Shown: positions 7,227 through 9,741 of the stretch, piece by piece
How the letters are laid out: each line of letters begins with the position of its first letter
How positions within the stretch are numbered: position 1 is the stretch's first letter
Assembly: GCA_031264885.1 (NCBI GenBank)
Contig: JAISDM010000262.1
Coordinates: forward strand, 1-9,741
Direction: 5' to 3'
Length of the DNA stretch: 9,741 nt
Source: Peptococcaceae bacterium
Lineage (GTDB): Bacteria > Bacillota > Peptococcia > DRI-13 > UBA5745
The notes under the pieces: model-generated
The model's database searches: none
Told to the model about the DNA's origin: nothing
The model's input: only the letters and a program-made list of their open reading frames with translations
Translations under genes and position numbers: made by a program

Positions 7227-8099
7227 TTATTGCGGCTGTTTCCTTTTATTGACGACGTATCGAACTGTCGAAGGGGAACAGCGCACTAAGGAAGCAATCC
7301 CACGCCAACCGAGATTGACCTCTTCATATATTTGTAAAATAATCTGATCTCTGACAAATTTATGAATTTTGGCAAAAAAAATATCAATATTTGTTCGATT
7401 AAAAGAGCTAAACTGTGTCGGTGAACCTGCTTTCTTAAAATATTGTTCGATAATTCGCATTGCTTTAATCTGTTCCGCCTGGCGGGGGGACGTTTCGAAT
7501 GCCATATCAGCGTCCGGTTGTTTCAGAAGTAATTGCTGTTTAAAATGATTTCTGAATGTTGACTTGCAGTAATCGGCATTTGTATTGAACAATTTACAAA
7601 TAGCCCCAATTTGAATGTGTTGTCGCAATGATTCCCAAAGCTGTTCACAGTCAAAGCTCATGTTTTTCTGATTTTCCCCGCCATCCGCGATATACCATGA
7701 AATACTGCTCCACAAATATTGATCATATTGAGAAGGTTTCTTTGTATTAGCCGGATTGAGATGAATATAAAAAAACACGTTCTTGACCGCTTTCGGATCG
7801 GACAGCAGCGTCGCGTAATAGCGGCCTTGAAATACCGGATCAGGATTTAAATAAGTGCTGCGATAATAGCGTGTAAAATTCGATTGCAATTCTTGCATAA
7901 ATTTGCCCAGTTTATTTTTTTCTTGTGTAGAAAGCAGCCAATGCGCGTGGTTATCCATGATAACGAAGGCATGGCACCGGACATACTCTTTAAAGTGCTT
8001 TACCGCCAAATTCAAACAGTGTATCTTATCTTCCGGGTTTTCAAAAATATTATTCCGGTTATATCCTCTTATCACTACATGATAAAACAAATCTTCCAT
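7227..8099 (-). CDS. REP-associated tyrosine transposase (RAYT, Y1/HUH family)
   Basis: Single-strand DNA transposase-like protein related to IS200/IS605 TnpA. RAYTs nick and join at REP palindromes and are thought to spread them. Motifs from the start used here: YHVVIRGYNR (6-15), an HUH-type metal-binding motif HAHW (51-54), a candidate catalytic tyrosine at Y78/Y79 (FTRYYRSTY), VFQGRYY (89-95) and YIHLNPA (111-117). The last ~30 residues (GWRGIASLVRCSPSTVRYVV) form an added helix-turn-helix, as in some RAYT groups. Length is 290 residues. ATG 8099 is preferred over GTG 8108 because GGGAGGAG ends at 8108, leaving 8 nt. Codon use is visibly AT-richer than the reductase operon, suggesting acquisition. 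The frame is intact. GTAG-headed REPs lie on both sides. Confidence 0.88.
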   Translation of the reverse strand: MEDLFYHVVIRGYNRNNIFENPEDKIHCLNLAVKHFKEYVRCHAFVIMDNHAHWLLSTQEKNKLGKFMQELQSNFTRYYRSTYLNPDPVFQGRYYATLLSDPKAVKNVFFYIHLNPANTKKPSQYDQYLWSSISWYIADGGENQKNMSFDCEQLWESLRQHIQIGAICKLFNTNADYCKSTFRNHFKQQLLLKQPDADMAFETSPRQAEQIKAMRIIEQYFKKAGSPTQFSSFNRTNIDIFFAKIHKFVRDQIILQIYEEVNLGWRGIASLVRCSPSTVRYVVNKRKQPQ

Positions 8100-8163
8100 T
8101 CGAAACACTCCTCCCTTGATCTGCTAAAACTATAAGGCATCGCTGCTATACTCGTGAGCGTTG

Positions 8164-8188
8164 AAATTTGCCCATTTGAGGCAAATTT
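8164..8188. repeat. Perfect 9-bp AT-rich hairpin upstream of RAYT
   Basis: AAATTTGCC (8164-8172) and GGCAAATTT (8180-8188) are perfectly complementary around a 7-nt loop, about 65 nt upstream of the RAYT start. There is no T-run, so a terminator is unlikely. It could be a regulatory site for the transposase gene or an old palindrome substrate, but it lacks the GTAG foot. Confidence 0.6.
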
Positions 8189-8617
8189 ACTGTAATTTCG
8201 TCTCGATTCAAGATTATTTTACCATATTTATTAATTTATGTAAATATATTATTTTTATCCCCCTGGATTTACAACCGTGTTCATCCGGCTGTTTGGCTGC
8301 GATGATTCGGCCGCAATTTGGGCAAAACGCGCAAAACGTTGCGCAAAAGTATGCTATTTAGCGCGGGTCCTCGCGCAGATCGGGTTAAATGGCATAGTTT
8401 TGCGCGAGGAACAGTGCCAAACGCGGTGTGAAACCGGGTATCCTCGCCGGAAAAGTGAGAATTAGCACGTTGCGTTGAGACGATGTGCGCTTTTTTGCAG
8501 CGTTTTGCGCGGAAGTTTGCGCGTTTGTATGTTCGGCAGACATGGAATCCCGGATGCGGTTGGGTTCGATGCCCTGGAGGGGAATGGGAAAATATGGACG
8601 CGTTTCCGGACGGTCCC
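8189..8617. other. Gene-free spacer rich in GCGCAAAA motifs
   Basis: No supported gene. The first ~90 nt are AT-rich and plain. From about 8320 to 8530 GCGCAAAA and its complement TTTTGCGC recur in both orientations (8329, 8341, 8398 and 8513 areas). They build a large inverted repeat (8341-8405), a 6-bp hairpin (8329-8334 with 8339-8344) and an alternative 7-bp pairing (8404-8410 with 8441-8447). Short frames on both strands resemble no family. Confidence 0.55.
8341..8405. repeat. 65-bp near-perfect inverted repeat
   Basis: The arms 8341-8360 and 8386-8405 pair over 20 positions with one mismatch and one G-T wobble. They begin with GCGCAAAA and end with TTTTGCGC. A smaller 5-bp palindrome (GCGCG 8361-8365 with CGCGC 8372-8376) sits in the centre. 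It could extrude as a cruciform or fold as RNA on either strand. It has no GTAG foot and differs in sequence from the REPs, so it is a separate element type. Confidence 0.75.
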
Positions 8618-8747
8618 GGGCGGCAGGATGCCGCCCCTACGGTGTCGTGAATGATGTGTATGCAGGGGCGGCGCCACACCGGGTACCTGCCGCGCCGCCG
8701 GCCGCCAGGCGAATGACACGCCTGTAGAGGGCGGCATTTTGCCGCCC
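8618..8747. repeat. Second inverted pair of GTAG-headed REP palindromes (BIME 2)
   Basis: The left unit 8618-8640 is GTAG plus palindrome on the reverse strand; the right unit 8724-8747 is GTAG plus palindrome on the forward strand, with one extra base after GTAG. The left unit differs from 4369-4391 at a single base. The 83 nt between them contain a further degenerate GGGGCGGC-type fragment. This pair lies about 520 nt upstream of the RAYT start and ends 10 nt before the A-tract region of the RNA promoter. Confidence 0.78.
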
Positions 8748-8757
8748 GCCCTTTGGT

Positions 8758-8808
8758 AAAAAAAAGTAAAAAAAAGTAAAAAAAAGTTTAAAAAAATGTG
8801 AAAAAAAA
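8758..8808 (+). promoter_or_regulatory. Phased A-tracts (UP element / curved DNA)
   Basis: Five runs of seven or eight adenines occur at 8758-8765, 8768-8775, 8778-8785, 8790-8796 and 8801-8808. Their centres are 10, 10, 11.5 and 11.5 bp apart, close to one helical turn. Such phasing predicts strong curvature. The last run ends 3 bp before the -35 hexamer, where RNA polymerase alpha C-terminal domains bind UP elements. This arrangement is typical of very strong promoters, including those of stable RNAs. Confidence 0.75.
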
Positions 8809-8811
8809 GTG

Positions 8812-8840
8812 TTGACAAGCAATTATGGGTATGGTATCAT
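8812..8840 (+). promoter_or_regulatory. Strong sigma-A/sigma-70 promoter
   Basis: A perfect -35 hexamer TTGACA (8812-8817) is followed after exactly 17 bp by TATCAT (8835-8840), one base from the TATAAT consensus. Transcription should start near G8847. With the A-tracts just upstream, this is the best promoter in the window. No protein-coding gene follows within the window; it drives the structured RNA. Confidence 0.85.
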
Positions 8841-8846
8841 CAGTTT

Positions 8847-9741
8847 GTCGGTAAGAGGTGGGTGGTTATATGAAAGCCCACCGTTATACATAAGCTCCAG
8901 TCAGCCGGGACTAAAAAAATGGAAGTTAATGTGAAATAATGTAAATATTTGTAAACAGGAACTCGATCGTTGTCAGAAAATATAATCGGCGCTCAACCAA
9001 CCAAAAGTGAAGACATGGAAACGAATCGCGCATGATTTTGTGCTTGGCGAAGCGCGGTGAAGGTACTGTTTTGAGGCCAATTTGTTAGATGGATCACATT
9101 ATAAGCAATCACTGTGTAATTTAAATATCCATCACGCTATAGTTTGAAACATAAGAAGAATGGAAGCGATAGAATATGTTGGAGCGGTTACAGTTTCGAT
9201 GTCCTTCCGGTTGCCGGTGAATGGACCGGCGCCGGAAGGGCGACAGCTTTATCCTGACGTCTGCCGAAAGGCGGACGGACGTCCAACTCCGTAGTGGCCA
9301 TAAGGATTTGGACGGAGCGATACCTCAGCTTTTCCCGTTTTCCACCGCGGGATGGGGGAACAGAAAAAAGCACTCGTTTCCACAACTTTCGCAAGGCGGC
9401 GGAAACGAATGCCCAGTAAGACCGTTTGCCAAGTATTCACCCGGCAAACGTAGGGACAAATTCGGGATCGGGTACGCCCGTATTCTGAAACAACGTTCCG
9501 AAAATCGAGTGGACGCTTCCGTCCAACCGACCCTTCCGATATAAGTCCTTAATGCTATTGTAACCGACCGTGAAATAATTGTCCATCATTATTTTTTGGG
9601 CATGTGGCGGTACGTCGTATCCCGTGTGGATACAGGCATAAGGACTTGGATCGGCCTGCGGGGATACCGGTAAAGTCGCGCGATCCCCGCGCCGTGTGTC
9701 GGAAGGTGAAGACTGGGAAGACGGTGGAAGCCGCTCACGCA
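8847..9741 (+). ncRNA. Large structured noncoding RNA, family unassigned, 3' end may lie beyond window
   Basis: About 895 nt follow the promoter with no credible gene but dense complementarity. Helices: 8857-8862/8877-8882; 8899-8902/8909-8912; 9088-9094/9127-9133; 9203-9210/9232-9239 with inner 9213-9218/9225-9230; 9259-9265/9270-9276 closed by a GAAA tetraloop; 9287-9292/9312-9317; 9337-9343/9355-9361; 9370-9381/9401-9412 (11 of 12 pairs); 9423-9430/9443-9450; 9461-9472/9477-9489 with a UACG loop; 9510-9515/9520-9525; 9532-9539/9699-9706 enclosing 9543-9555/9636-9647, 9617-9622/9628-9633 and 9658-9665/9683-9690. A candidate long-range helix joins 9182-9189 to 9729-9736. Size and branching resemble OLE, GOLLD or ROOL RNAs, or a group II intron RNA. 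I recognised no diagnostic motif of any. No terminator is seen. Confidence 0.8.
8870..8893 (+). other. Seven-codon mini-frame (MKAHRYT) in the RNA leader hairpin
   Basis: ATG 8870 begins a frame MKAHRYT ending in TAA 8891-8893, 23 nt after the predicted transcript start. AGAGG at 8854-8858 lies 11 nt upstream, partly inside the stem 8857-8862/8877-8882, and the ATG lies in its loop. It could be a leader peptide, but seven codons can easily arise by chance. Confidence 0.25.

Noticed and set aside
8281..8822. Several overlapping short frames on both strands
   Set aside because: They run through REP palindromes and the A-tract promoter; their translations are the usual artefacts of these repeats.
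9221..9544. 107-codon frame within the structured RNA
   Set aside because: It crosses eight strong helices, has no ribosome site, and its composition resembles no protein family; RNA structure explains the sequence better.
8847..9741. Group II intron
   Set aside because: Not excluded, but I saw no reverse transcriptase gene, domain V hairpin or convincing GUGYG start, and the dedicated strong promoter fits an independent RNA gene better. Sequence past 9741 would be needed.
8847..9741. RNase P RNA, tmRNA, SRP RNA or rRNA
   Set aside because: I did not find their hallmark conserved cores, and the arrangement of helices does not match any of them.

Overview
The window looks like a chromosomal segment of an anaerobic bacterium. 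Its core is a four-gene cluster for an ATP-dependent benzoyl-CoA reductase-type enzyme, an oxygen-sensitive reductive dearomatase. The AGGAGG-like ribosome binding sites and sigma-A-type promoter elements would fit a Clostridia-like Firmicute or another strict anaerobe. The sequence alone does not fix the phylum.

Positions 62-4237 (+): a tight operon in the order B(O), D(P), A(Q), C(N). It encodes two HgdB/BcrB-type catalytic subunits flanking two BadF/BcrA/HgdC-type ATPase activator subunits. Subunit lengths match the Azoarcus 'bzd' subtype, but the order is O-P-Q-N rather than the known N-O-P-Q. Together they would use ATP hydrolysis to drive low-potential electrons from ferredoxin into an aromatic or related acyl-CoA.

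Positions 4238-5380: a repeat-rich spacer followed by the wreck of an AAA/ABC-type ATPase gene. The Walker A and Walker B halves are in different frames, much of the middle is missing, and the start codon appears to be ATA. Positions 5381-7087 (-): a TetR regulator and an Old Yellow Enzyme-family oxidoreductase, probably co-transcribed and convergent with the reductase operon.

Positions 7227-8099 (-): a REP-associated tyrosine transposase (RAYT, Y1/HUH family), visibly AT-richer than the reductase genes. Four palindromes, each preceded by GTAG, lie in two inverted pairs at 4369-4425 and 8618-8747. This is the REP/BIME architecture expected of RAYT substrates. A separate, nearly perfect 65-bp inverted repeat lies at 8341-8405.

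Positions 8758-9741 (+): the most striking part. Five A-tracts at roughly helical spacing run into a near-consensus promoter (TTGACA, 17 bp, TATCAT). Downstream are about 900 nt with no convincing gene but densely packed with strong hairpins, a nested multibranch domain and a possible long-range closing helix. I interpret this as a very large, highly expressed structured noncoding RNA in the size class of OLE, GOLLD and ROOL. I could not assign it to a known family, and it may run past the window end.
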